From Hyphomicrobiales bacterium (GTDB lineage: Bacteria; Pseudomonadota; Alphaproteobacteria; Rhizobiales; Beijerinckiaceae), in the NCBI GenBank assembly GCA_028290085.1, contig JAQGKN010000387.1, forward strand, positions 1-6,989: DNA of 6,989 nt, written 5' to 3'. This document shows positions 1 through 6,287 of the stretch, in pieces. A program made the position numbers and the translations under genes. A model generated the notes under the pieces. That model searched no databases. It saw nothing but the letters and a program-made list of their open reading frames with translations, and had not been told where the DNA came from. Numbering within the stretch: position 1 is the first letter of the stretch; every line of letters begins with the position of its first letter.

Positions 1-140
1 CCTGGGCCAATGATGGCGTCGTTCAGTTCCGCGACGATATTTACCAGCGTGATGGCTTCGGCGCATCCGGGGCTGTGGCCTCGGCTCCGGTACAGTCGCA
101 GAACGGTGGAATTCTGGAGCCCATGGCTCTCAGCCAGTAA
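1..140 (+). CDS. Probable L,D-transpeptidase (YcbB/ErfK-like), C-terminal end only
   Basis: This is the 3' end of a gene that enters from outside the window. The first full codon is at base 3 and the TAA stop is at 138-140, leaving 45 residues. The visible start, WANDGVVQFRDDIYQRDGF, resembles the C-terminal strand of murein L,D-transpeptidases of the YcbB/LdtD type, which typically read like 'TAW..dG.vqfRDDiY.rD'. Those are periplasmic enzymes that make 3-3 crosslinks in peptidoglycan. The remaining tail, rich in Ala, Gly, Ser and Gln, looks like a disordered extension. The catalytic Cys/His region lies upstream of the window, so the function cannot be confirmed here. The gene is followed by its own terminator and is therefore separate from the glyA block. 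That it is a real coding end is fairly sure; the family name is a motif-based inference. Confidence 0.6.
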   Translation, partial: WANDGVVQFRDDIYQRDGFGASGAVASAPVQSQNGGILEPMALSQ

Positions 141-197
141 CCTGGTCTGGCGAATGATCCGATCGCAAGCTCGGACGTAAAATTCCAAGAGATCACG

Positions 198-232
198 GGC
201 CCGTCTCCGAACGAGACGGGCCTTTGCTTTTT
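198..232 (+). terminator. Rho-independent terminator after the transpeptidase gene
   Basis: A perfect 10-bp stem (198-207 GGCCCGTCTC with 213-222 GAGACGGGCC) closes a 5-base loop, CGAAC. It is followed directly by the T-rich run TTTGCTTTTT at 223-232. It lies 57 bases after the stop at 140. It ends the upstream transcript, so glyA needs its own promoter. Confidence 0.88.
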
Positions 233-450
233 CTGGATAGCTCGGCCGGGGAGGGGGACTCGCGGCGTGGAACCGCATTTCCTCGTCCACAAGCGCATCT
301 GCTGCCTTTGCGCTGCGGTCACACCATGCTAATGCGAGTGCGTTTTCACCCCGACGAGACTATATCTTGATGGGCAAGGCCCGTATCTAGTCCGGTCGCG
401 GATCAGCCGAATAAAGCCGTTCCAGCGGCGAAACGAGGAGCCAGGGCGTC
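233..450 (+). promoter_or_regulatory. Gene-free leader and presumed promoter region of glyA
   Basis: This stretch lies between the upstream terminator and the glyA start and has no convincing reading frame. Because the preceding unit is terminated, a promoter for the glyA-nrdR-ribD-ribE block must lie here. The best -10-like match is TATATC at 361-366, but no good -35 sits 16-18 bases upstream, so I do not assign a promoter position. A GAGGAG Shine-Dalgarno at 435-440 lies 10 bases before the ATG at 451. I recognise no known riboswitch. Confidence 0.4.
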
Positions 451-1761
451 ATGTCCCAGACGAATTCCACCGCTTCGGGCTACAGCCTGTCCAATAGCTT
501 CTTCGGCGCCAGCCTCGCGGAGACCGATCCGGAGATCGCCCGCGCGATTGAGCTGGAACTCGGTCGCCAGCGCGACGAAATCGAGCTGATCGCGTCCGAA
601 AACATCGTCTCGCGCGCCGTTCTGGAAGCGCAGGGCTCGGTCATGACCAATAAATATGCGGAGGGCTATCCGGGCCGCCGCTATTATGGTGGGTGCCAGT
701 TCGTCGATATCGCTGAAACCTTGGCTATCGACCGCGTGACGCGGCTGTTTGGCTGCAAGTTCGCCAATGTGCAGCCCAATTCCGGCAGCCAGGCCAATCA
801 GGCCGTTTTTCTCGCCTTGCTGCAGCCAGGCGACGTCTTCATGGGTCTCGACCTCGCGGCGGGCGGCCATCTCACGCATGGCTCGCCGGTCAACATGTCT
901 GGCAAGTGGTTCAAGGCCGTGAGCTATGGCGTCGATCCGCAGACCCAGGTCATCGACATGGACGCTGTGGAGAAGCTCGCGCACGAGCATAAGCCAAAGC
1001 TGATCGTGGCAGGCGGCTCGGCATACGCGCGCTTCTGGGATTTTGCGCGCTTCCGCGAGATCGCTGATGCCGTCGGCGCCGTGTTCCTCGTCGATATGGC
1101 GCATTTCGCGGGTCTCGTTGCTGGTGGCGCGCATCCGTCGCCGTTCCCGCACGCCCATGTCGTGACATCGACCACGCACAAGACCCTGCGCGGCCCGCGC
1201 GGCGGCCTGATCCTCACCGACGACGAAGCCATCGCCAAAAAGATCAACTCAGCTGTGTTCCCCGGATTGCAGGGTGGGCCGTTGATGCATGTCATCGCCG
1301 CCAAGGCGGTGGCATTCGGCGAGGCCTTGCAGCCGGACTTCAAAGTCTACGCGCGCCAGATCGTTGAAAACGCCAAAGCTTTGGCCTCGACGCTGCTCGA
1401 AGGCGGTTTCGCCATCGTGACGGGTGGTACCGACAATCATCTGATGCTGGTCGATCTGCGGCCCAAGGCCCTCAACGGCAAAGTGTCCGAGGCTGCTCTC
1501 GGCCGCGCGCACATCACCTGCAACAAGAATGGCATTCCCTTCGACCCGGAAAAGCCGTTCGTCACCTCGGGCATTCGCCTGGGTTCCCCAGCGGCGACGT
1601 CGCGCGGCTTCGGCGTCGCGGAATTCCGCAGCATCGGCCGGATGATCGGCCAGACGCTTGACGGACTTGCCGCCAATGGCGAGGCGGGTAATGCGGCGGT
1701 CGAGGCGCAGGTGCGCGATCAGGTGACCGAGCTGACGAGACGTTTCCCGATCTACAACTGA
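451..1761 (+). CDS. glyA: Serine hydroxymethyltransferase
   Basis: This cytosolic PLP enzyme interconverts serine plus tetrahydrofolate with glycine plus 5,10-methylene-THF, the main source of one-carbon units. The 436-residue protein is full length; the E. coli enzyme has 417, and the excess is mostly an N-terminal extension of about 15 residues, common in alphaproteobacteria. Visible motifs include the substrate-loop segment [15 protein letters not shown] at residues 67-81, the PLP-contacting Asp215 and His218 in VDMAHFAGL, and the Schiff-base lysine Lys244 in [13 protein letters not shown]. These three match E. coli D200, H203 and K229 with a constant offset of 15. The C-terminal [15 protein letters not shown] motif is also present. 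The ATG at 451 is supported by GAGGAG at 435-440. It is the first gene of a same-strand block, and nrdR follows after 28 bases. No defect is seen. Confidence 0.98.
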   Translation: MSQTNSTASGYSLSNSFFGASLAETDPEIARAIELELGRQRDEIELIASENIVSRAVLEAQGSVMTNKYAEGYPGRRYYGGCQFVDIAETLAIDRVTRLFGCKFANVQPNSGSQANQAVFLALLQPGDVFMGLDLAAGGHLTHGSPVNMSGKWFKAVSYGVDPQTQVIDMDAVEKLAHEHKPKLIVAGGSAYARFWDFARFREIADAVGAVFLVDMAHFAGLVAGGAHPSPFPHAHVVTSTTHKTLRGPRGGLILTDDEAIAKKINSAVFPGLQGGPLMHVIAAKAVAFGEALQPDFKVYARQIVENAKALASTLLEGGFAIVTGGTDNHLMLVDLRPKALNGKVSEAALGRAHITCNKNGIPFDPEKPFVTSGIRLGSPAATSRGFGVAEFRSIGRMIGQTLDGLAANGEAGNAAVEAQVRDQVTELTRRFPIYN

Positions 1762-1789
1762 GGGCAGGAGCCCGGCAGGATTTCTTTCG

Positions 1790-2284
1790 ATGCGTTGTCC
1801 GTATTGCGCGAGTCTCGATACACAGGTGAAGGATTCGCGCCCCACTGAGGACGCATCCGCGATCCGGCGCAGGCGCGTCTGCCCGGATTGCGCGGGCCGC
1901 TTCACGACTTTCGAGCGCGTGCAGCTGCGCGAACTCACGGTCATCAAGAAATCCGGCAGGCGTGTGCCCTTCGATCGCGACAAGCTCATGCAATCCCTGT
2001 CGATCGCGCTGCGCAAGCGCGCGGTCGATCCCGAGCGCGTCGAGCGCATGGTCAACGGCATCGTTCGCCAGCTCGAAAGCCAGGGTGACAGCGAAATTCC
2101 GAGCGACCGCATCGGCGAATTGGTGATGGAAGGGCTGCGCTCGCTGGACGGCGTCGCCTATGTGCGTTTCGCGTCCGTCTATCGCAATTTCCGCGAGGCA
2201 CGCGATTTCGGCACGATCATCGACGAGTTGAACGGTGAAGAGGGCGAGGTGCCGCCCCGCAAGATTAGCCCCGTCCCGGAATGA
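1790..2284 (+). CDS. nrdR: Transcriptional repressor NrdR (Zn ribbon plus ATP-cone)
   Basis: NrdR represses ribonucleotide reductase genes by binding NrdR boxes, with ATP/dATP sensed through an ATP-cone. The 164-residue protein has the expected two-part design. An N-terminal zinc ribbon has Cys3, Cys6, Cys31 and Cys34 (MRCPYC and VCPDC) with the basic stretch IRRRR at 25-29 between the pairs. An ATP-cone follows at about residues 49-139, recognisable from [14 protein letters not shown] and the closing [13 protein letters not shown]. The length is typical (about 150-165). The ATG at 1790 is 9 bases after AGGA (1777-1780) and starts directly at the zinc-ribbon Met, so the start is firm. The stop overlaps the ribD start in ATGA (2281-2284), which suggests translational coupling. 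NrdR beside glyA and ribD is a common alphaproteobacterial arrangement. I saw no NrdR box in this window, so its targets lie elsewhere. Confidence 0.97.
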   Translation: MRCPYCASLDTQVKDSRPTEDASAIRRRRVCPDCAGRFTTFERVQLRELTVIKKSGRRVPFDRDKLMQSLSIALRKRAVDPERVERMVNGIVRQLESQGDSEIPSDRIGELVMEGLRSLDGVAYVRFASVYRNFREARDFGTIIDELNGEEGEVPPRKISPVPE

Positions 2285-3414
2285 GTGCGCAGACGAGCAC
2301 CGCCACTCTGCAGGCGGATGAAGCTTTCATGGCTGCGGCGCTCGCTATGGGACGCCGAGGTCTTGGCAATACCTCGCCAAACCCCGCGGTTGGCACGATT
2401 GTGGTGCGCGACGGCGTCATCGTCGGCCGGGGTGCAACACAGCCCGGCGGGCGTCCTCATGCGGAAACTGTCGCGCTGAGCGATGCGGGAGAACGGGCGC
2501 GCGGTGCAACGCTCTATGTCACGCTGGAGCCCTGCAGCCATCATGGTGTGACGGGGCCGTGCGCGAATGCGATTGCTCGCGCCGGCATTGCACGCGTCGT
2601 GTCTTCGATTGAAGATCCGGATCCGCGCGTTGCTGGGCGCGGCCATCAGATTCTGCGCGATGCGGGTGTGGAAGTCGTCATCGGCGTCTGTGCCGAGGCT
2701 GCGACGCGCGCCAATCTCGGGCATATCTTGCGGGTTACGCAGGGTCGGCCGATGGTCACTCTGAAACTCGCCGAGACCATGGACGGCTATGCGGCGGCGG
2801 GCAGCCCCCACGATCCGCGCCTCATCATCACCGGCATCGCGGCCAACAACCGCATTCATGTCATGCGGTCGATGCATGATGTGGTCATGGTGGGCGTCGG
2901 CACCATTCTCGGCGACGATCCGCTGCTGACGGTACGGCTTCCCGGGCTCGAAAACAGCAGCCCGTTGCGTGTCGTGCTCGATACCCATCTGCGCACGCCT
3001 GCGCGCTCACGTCTCGTCGCCACGGCGGCCGAGCGTCCCGTGCTGCTCATCGCGGGCGAGGGCGCGTCGAGCGAGACACGCAAGGATCTGGAGGCGCGCG
3101 GCGTCAGCGTCGAGATCGTCAAATGTGATGAGGATGGTCATGTCGATCTGCGTTCGGCGCTCGGTGTGCTCGCACGTGCCGGCCTCACGCGTGTTTTCAG
3201 CGAAGGCGGCCCTCAGGTTGCCGGTCGTCTGATTGCGGGCGGGCTCGCTGATGACATGTTTTTGCTTCGCGGCGCGAAATCGCTTGGCTCGCCGGGTATT
3301 CCGGCTCTCGATGAAAAAACGCGCGCCATCTTGAAAGACCGCGCCCGATTCCGCCATGCTGGGGACTCCTTCGCGGGGGTCGATCAGATGTCCCATTACG
3401 AAAGGGTGATTTGA
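2281..3414 (+). CDS. ribD: Bifunctional pyrimidine deaminase/reductase of riboflavin synthesis
   Basis: RibD catalyses the second and third steps of riboflavin synthesis: deamination of the diaminopyrimidine-phosphate, then NADPH-dependent reduction of its ribosyl side chain. The 377-residue protein is full length. The N-terminal deaminase (about residues 14-145) has the zinc site His60 and Glu62 (in PHAE) with Cys85 and Cys94 (in [12 protein letters not shown]). The C-terminal RibD_C/DHFR-like reductase (about 156-377) shows [34 protein letters not shown] and [11 protein letters not shown]. The usual SRWITG-type segment reads PRLIITG here; as I recall, this variant occurs in Hyphomicrobiales, so it need not mean loss of activity. 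The start overlaps the nrdR stop by 4 bases, and the end lies 1 base before ribE. Confidence 0.97.
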   Translation: MSAQTSTATLQADEAFMAAALAMGRRGLGNTSPNPAVGTIVVRDGVIVGRGATQPGGRPHAETVALSDAGERARGATLYVTLEPCSHHGVTGPCANAIARAGIARVVSSIEDPDPRVAGRGHQILRDAGVEVVIGVCAEAATRANLGHILRVTQGRPMVTLKLAETMDGYAAAGSPHDPRLIITGIAANNRIHVMRSMHDVVMVGVGTILGDDPLLTVRLPGLENSSPLRVVLDTHLRTPARSRLVATAAERPVLLIAGEGASSETRKDLEARGVSVEIVKCDEDGHVDLRSALGVLARAGLTRVFSEGGPQVAGRLIAGGLADDMFLLRGAKSLGSPGIPALDEKTRAILKDRARFRHAGDSFAGVDQMSHYERVI

Positions 3415-3415
3415 G

Positions 3416-4018
3416 ATGTTTACCGGTCTCGTCAGCGATGTCGGCCAGATCGTCTCGGTCACCCAGAAGGGCGACCTTCGGCGCGTCCGCATTGCCTGTT
3501 CCTATGCACCCGAGGGTATCCTGCTCGGCGCCTCGATCGCGTGTTCCGGGCCTTGCCTGACTGCGGTCGAGATCGGCACGCAGGACGGTCGCACCTTCTT
3601 TGAAGTCGATGCTGCCGCTGAGACGTTGGCGCGCACGACGGTCGGCCGCTGGGCGCCGGGCCAGCGCGTCAACCTGGAGCGTTCTCTGAAGATCGGCGAC
3701 GAGCTCGGCGGACATATTGTGACCGGCCACGTCGATGCCATCGCCAAGATTGTCGAACGCCGGGATTTCGACGGGATGGCGCATTACGATATTCAGGTGC
3801 CCGACGCTCTGGCAAAGTTCATCGCGGAAAAAGGCTCCGTCTGTCTCGACGGCACGTCGCTGACGGTGAACAGCATTTCAGGATCGGTATTTTCTATACT
3901 ACTTATTCCGCACACGCTCTCTGTCACGACGTGGGGCGAGCGGACGACGGGCGACGAGCTCAATATCGAAGTCGATCTGATGGCGCGCTACGCGGCCCGG
4001 CTAGTCGAGGCGAAATAA
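3416..4018 (+). CDS. ribE: Riboflavin synthase, alpha subunit
   Basis: This enzyme dismutates two 6,7-dimethyl-8-ribityllumazine molecules to riboflavin plus the pyrimidine that RibH reuses. At 200 residues it has the normal size and the typical internal duplication of two lumazine-binding beta-barrels. Barrel 1 begins with the diagnostic MFTGLV N-terminus and contains SIACSGPCLT (residues 40-49, with conserved Cys47). Barrel 2 contains GGHIVTGHVD (98-107) and the matching repeat GSVCLDGTSLTV (residues 140-151, with Ser148). LIPHTLSVTTWG follows. The ATG at 3416 is 1 base after the ribD stop; an AAAGGGTGA ribosome site at 3401-3409 lies inside the ribD end, so translation is probably coupled. 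A short run of rare codons (TCT ATA CTA CTT ATT, 3893-3907) stands out from the GC-rich coding style. The symbol is ribE in the E. coli sense; some genomes call it ribC or ribB. Confidence 0.97.
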   Translation: MFTGLVSDVGQIVSVTQKGDLRRVRIACSYAPEGILLGASIACSGPCLTAVEIGTQDGRTFFEVDAAAETLARTTVGRWAPGQRVNLERSLKIGDELGGHIVTGHVDAIAKIVERRDFDGMAHYDIQVPDALAKFIAEKGSVCLDGTSLTVNSISGSVFSILLIPHTLSVTTWGERTTGDELNIEVDLMARYAARLVEAK

Positions 4019-4223
4019 CTATCCGCACGAACACGCCGATAATTGTTGAGTAAAATCAAAATATTATCTGCTTTAGTAGAAAACTTGTGTGAAGGCTGAA
4101 TCCCGAAAGGCCACTGCCGGGTCGGTGGATTTCGCCGCTCGATTACACAAACTTAACCATGTTGGCACAATCTATCTTCATTGATTCAGATTGCATTTTT
4201 CAATTTCTACATTGGAAGCCGAC
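4019..4223 (+). promoter_or_regulatory. AT-rich spacer and presumed promoter region of the outer-membrane gene
   Basis: This 205-base non-coding gap breaks the otherwise compact rib cluster. Bases 4041-4080 contain only 9 G or C in 40, in sharp contrast to the GC-rich genes around them. A weak sigma-70-like candidate is TTGGCA (4162-4167) with TCAGAT (4186-4191) at 18-base spacing, but the -10 matches only 3 of 6 consensus positions. GGAAG at 4214-4218 is the likely ribosome site for the ATG at 4224. I see no intrinsic terminator for ribE, so read-through into this region is possible. Confidence 0.45.
4104..4134 (+). other. Imperfect stem-loop in the ribE/outer-membrane gene spacer
   Basis: CGAAA (4104-4108) pairs with TTTCG (4130-4134). 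After a small GG/A internal loop, CCACTG (4111-4116) pairs with CGGTGG (4123-4128, one G-T pair) around the loop CCGGGT. No T-run follows, so it is not a standard terminator. Outer arms TTGTGT (4085-4090) and ACACAA (4145-4150) could enclose it. Whether it is transcribed or functional is unknown. Confidence 0.4.
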
Positions 4224-5147
4224 ATGTTCAAATATGTAGTAACTCTCTGTCTGCTTGTCGCATCCGCCCCCCTCGCACATGCGGCAGATCCTGCTATTCG
4301 TGGGGGATATTTCCCGGAGCAGCCGCCCGTCGCGGTCGCGCCTGCGAGACACGGATTCGACTGGAGCCGTTGTTACCTCGGTGCGCATTTCGGCCAGAGC
4401 ATCAGCAAAGTGTCGACGCACCTGGACAATACACCGTTCTACGATGCCAAGTTTATCGCAGACGCCACGACGAACCTCGTCGGACCGGTCGTCGGCGGGC
4501 AGGTCGGCTGCAACGCAGACATCGGGGGCGGGCTGCTCGCGGGCATCGAGCTCGATGGCAGCTTGACGTCGATTGACCAAAAGAACTGCCAGACCCAGAC
4601 CGATCCCGTCAGCTATTGCCTCAAATTCAAGCGGAGTTCGGAGGCCTCGATCACCGGGCGTTTCGGTATGACATTCGGGAACGGCAATTGCGCCGATTGC
4701 GGTCCGTCTACCTTCGTTTACGCCCGCCTCGGATTTGGCTTCAACAAGCTCGATATCGATGCCAACGTGAATGCCAATTCATATGTGTCGCAGGTGATTA
4801 CCAGCAGCGTCTTTACGTTTCCCGCCGGGACTTACCGCCCGATCTGGGCCATGAATTACGACCTCGCGGCTCAGACAAGCGCCATTGCACCGATCTTCGG
4901 CATCGGCGTTGAACATGCACTCGACCAGAACTGGACCGTCCGCGCCGATCTGACCACCAAGATTTCGCTGGAAAAATCGGGCAATCTTTCTGTGACCAAG
5001 ATCAATCAGGTCACTGGAACGCCCGGGGCTCCGCTCCCGCAGGATCTGTCCGCGGTGACGCGCGGCGTCGCCAGCAACGACGTGATTCCCTACAAGATCA
5101 AGGAACTCGGGACGAAGTTCACTATGGGCGTGAACCGCTACTTCTGA
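4224..5147 (+). CDS. Secreted outer-membrane beta-barrel protein, Omp25/31-like
   Basis: This 307-residue protein carries a clear Sec signal peptide: a short charged start (MFK), a hydrophobic core VVTLCLLVASAPLA, and a likely cut after AHA at residue 20. It ends in aromatic VNRYF, the terminal phenylalanine expected of proteins inserted by the BAM complex. A low-complexity Pro-rich linker (about 30-42) precedes DWSRCYLGAHFG, a variant of the W-G-Y-G opening of Omp25/31-type barrels. Later Gly/aromatic alternating stretches (VVGGQVGCNADIGGGLLAGIELDGS, SITGRFGMTFG, FVYARLGFGFN, APIFGIGVEHAL) look like barrel strands. Unusually, the mature part has six cysteines: 50, 96, 122, 132, 156 and 159. 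The ATG at 4224 is preferred over an in-frame TTG at 4191 because it starts the signal peptide properly and has GGAAG 5 bases upstream. The substrate or role is unknown. A spacer and a terminator flank it, so it is probably its own transcription unit. Confidence 0.85.
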   Translation: MFKYVVTLCLLVASAPLAHAADPAIRGGYFPEQPPVAVAPARHGFDWSRCYLGAHFGQSISKVSTHLDNTPFYDAKFIADATTNLVGPVVGGQVGCNADIGGGLLAGIELDGSLTSIDQKNCQTQTDPVSYCLKFKRSSEASITGRFGMTFGNGNCADCGPSTFVYARLGFGFNKLDIDANVNANSYVSQVITSSVFTFPAGTYRPIWAMNYDLAAQTSAIAPIFGIGVEHALDQNWTVRADLTTKISLEKSGNLSVTKINQVTGTPGAPLPQDLSAVTRGVASNDVIPYKIKELGTKFTMGVNRYF

Positions 5148-5170
5148 GCCCGTCCGACGATCCAGATTTC

Positions 5171-5210
5171 TCGGCGCCGCCGGCTCTGCCTGCGGCGCCG
5201 AAGCTGTTTT
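5171..5210 (+). terminator. Rho-independent terminator after the outer-membrane gene
   Basis: A perfect 10-bp GC-rich stem (5171-5180 TCGGCGCCGC with 5192-5201 GCGGCGCCGA) encloses a smaller GGC/GCC pairing with a TCT loop. TTTT at 5207-5210 follows. It sits 23 bases after the stop codon. The T-run is short, but the stem is strong. It would separate the outer-membrane gene from ribH. Confidence 0.75.
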
Positions 5211-5327
5211 GGCAGGCGGCATCAGGCTTTTCGCCAGGCCAAGATGGTCGCTGGAGCTTGCGATGGGGCGGCGCGCGGGTTAGTCACTGCCTCCGCGCCT
5301 CTCGCGCGCGCCTGAGGACTCCTGACC
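5211..5327 (+). promoter_or_regulatory. ribH leader with GC-only stem and possible mini-ORF
   Basis: This 117-base leader lies between the terminator and ribH, so it should hold the ribH-nusB-thiL promoter unless that block depends on read-through. I found no clear -35/-10 pair. GGCGCGCG (5270-5277) can pair perfectly with CGCGCGCC (5305-5312). The stem ends one base before the ribH Shine-Dalgarno GAGGA (5314-5318), which is 9 bases from the ATG. A six-codon frame, ATG to TAG at 5263-5283 (MGRRAG), has GGAG 6 bases upstream and covers the left arm. No conserved FMN-riboswitch core is seen. Confidence 0.4.
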
Positions 5328-5816
5328 ATGGCCGAACCGCGCCGATCTGCATCTCCCATCAGCAACGTGGCTGGCGCCCGGCTTCTGATCGTGGAGGCCC
5401 GCTATTACGACGACATCGGCAATCTGCTGATGTCGGGCGCCCGCGCGGCGGTCGAGGCGGCGCAGGCGACCTGCACTGTGCTTTCGATGCCCGGCGCGCT
5501 CGAAATTCCCGCAGCCATGGCCATCGCGGTCGATCAGGCCGCAGCTGTCGGCCGTCCCTATGACGGCGTCGTGGCGCTTGGTTGCATCATTCGCGGTGAA
5601 ACCTACCATTTCGAGATCGTTTCCAACGAGAGCGCGCGCGCCCTCATGGAGCTTTCCGTCAGCCGCAAGCTGCCGCTCGGCAACGGCATTCTCACCGTCG
5701 AGGATGAGAGCCAGGCGATTGTGCGCGCGGACCCCGGCGAGGGTGACAAGGGTGGCGACGCGGTGCGTGCCGCGCTGACGCTCGTGTCGCTCGTGCGTTC
5801 GAACGGGGCGCACTGA
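5328..5816 (+). CDS. ribH: 6,7-dimethyl-8-ribityllumazine synthase
   Basis: RibH condenses the RibD-derived ribityl-aminopyrimidine (after dephosphorylation) with 3,4-dihydroxy-2-butanone 4-phosphate to give lumazine, the substrate of RibE. The 162-residue length is normal. The diagnostic segments are PGALEIPAA (55-63), which contacts the substrate, and [20 protein letters not shown] (83-102), which carries the catalytic His94. The C-terminal [13 protein letters not shown] and [12 protein letters not shown] segments are typical of alphaproteobacterial type I enzymes, which form pentamers or 60-mers. The ATG at 5328 follows GAGGA at 5314-5318. The stop shares one base with the nusB start (TGATG, 5814-5818). 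It is separated from ribD-ribE by the outer-membrane gene and its terminator. Confidence 0.97.
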   Translation: MAEPRRSASPISNVAGARLLIVEARYYDDIGNLLMSGARAAVEAAQATCTVLSMPGALEIPAAMAIAVDQAAAVGRPYDGVVALGCIIRGETYHFEIVSNESARALMELSVSRKLPLGNGILTVEDESQAIVRADPGEGDKGGDAVRAALTLVSLVRSNGAH

Positions 5817-6277
5817 TGGCCCGCGAACATCGCGCAGCGGCCCGCCTGGCCGCCACACAAGCGCTCTACCAGATGGATGTGGCCGCCAAGGGCATCAACG
5901 AGATTCTGGCGGAATTCGAGACGTTCTGGATCGGCCAGGAGGTCGAAGGCGAGCAGTACAAGCCCGCCGAAATCGAGTTCTTCCGCGACATCGTCAACGG
6001 CGTCCTGAAGGATCAGCTCGCGATCGATCAGTTGATCGATGCGACGCTGCAGTCCGGCTGGCCGCTGGCGCGCGTCGAGGCGGTCATGCGCGCCGTGCTG
6101 CGCGCGGGCACCTACGAGCTGAAAAAGCGCAAGGACATTCCGCCGCGCGTCGTCATCACGGAATATGTGGATGTCGCCGCAGCGTTTCTGGCGCGCGACG
6201 AGACCGGCATGATCAACGCCGTGCTGGACAAGATCGCGCGCGGCCTGCGTGCCGAGGATTTCGAAGCACGTCCCTGA
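5816..6277 (+). CDS. nusB: Transcription antitermination factor NusB
   Basis: NusB is an all-helical RNA-binding protein that, with NusE (S10), binds boxA RNA and supports antitermination, mainly of rRNA operons. The 153-residue protein is slightly longer than E. coli NusB (139), as in many alphaproteobacteria. Recognisable parts are the basic N-terminal arginine-rich helix REHRAAARLAATQALYQMD (residues 3-21), the central FFRDIVNGVL, the helix RVEAVMRAVLRAGTYEL, and the conserved end IPPRVVITEYVDVAAAFLARDETGMINAVLDKIAR in pieces across residues 104-141. The start overlaps the ribH stop by one base and has only a weak GGGG-type ribosome site (5805-5808), so translation is probably coupled to ribH. 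The ribH-nusB-thiL order is widely conserved in proteobacteria. Confidence 0.96.
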   Translation: MAREHRAAARLAATQALYQMDVAAKGINEILAEFETFWIGQEVEGEQYKPAEIEFFRDIVNGVLKDQLAIDQLIDATLQSGWPLARVEAVMRAVLRAGTYELKKRKDIPPRVVITEYVDVAAAFLARDETGMINAVLDKIARGLRAEDFEARP

Positions 6278-6287
6278 GAGGCCCAAG

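Noticed and set aside
41..322. Minus-strand frame (93 codons) in the first intergenic region
   Set aside because: It covers the terminator hairpin and the end of the transpeptidase gene and encodes no recognisable protein.
367..389. TTGATG and TATCTA as a glyA promoter
   Set aside because: The spacing is 11 bases, far below the 16-18 needed, so it is not assigned.
403..1179. Long minus-strand open frame (258 codons) opposite glyA
   Set aside because: It lies opposite the strongly supported glyA. Its protein has no recognisable motif and the composition expected of an antisense shadow in GC-rich coding DNA.
1249..2112. Minus-strand open frame (287 codons) spanning the glyA end and nrdR
   Set aside because: It crosses two well-supported genes on the other strand, has no family motif and has low-complexity Arg/Ala/Ser composition.
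4043..4067. TTGTTG and TATTAT as a promoter in the ribE/outer-membrane gene spacer
   Set aside because: The two hexamers are only 13 bases apart, too short for a standard sigma-70 promoter.
4163..4178. Sigma-54-like TTGGCAC element before the outer-membrane gene
   Set aside because: The -24 GG half fits, but at the required distance the -12 half lacks the essential GC (it reads ATCT, not TTGC).
4191..4223. Upstream in-frame TTG start adding 11 residues to the outer-membrane protein
   Set aside because: It would put polar residues before the signal peptide. The ATG at 4224 gives a standard signal sequence and has GGAAG at a suitable distance.
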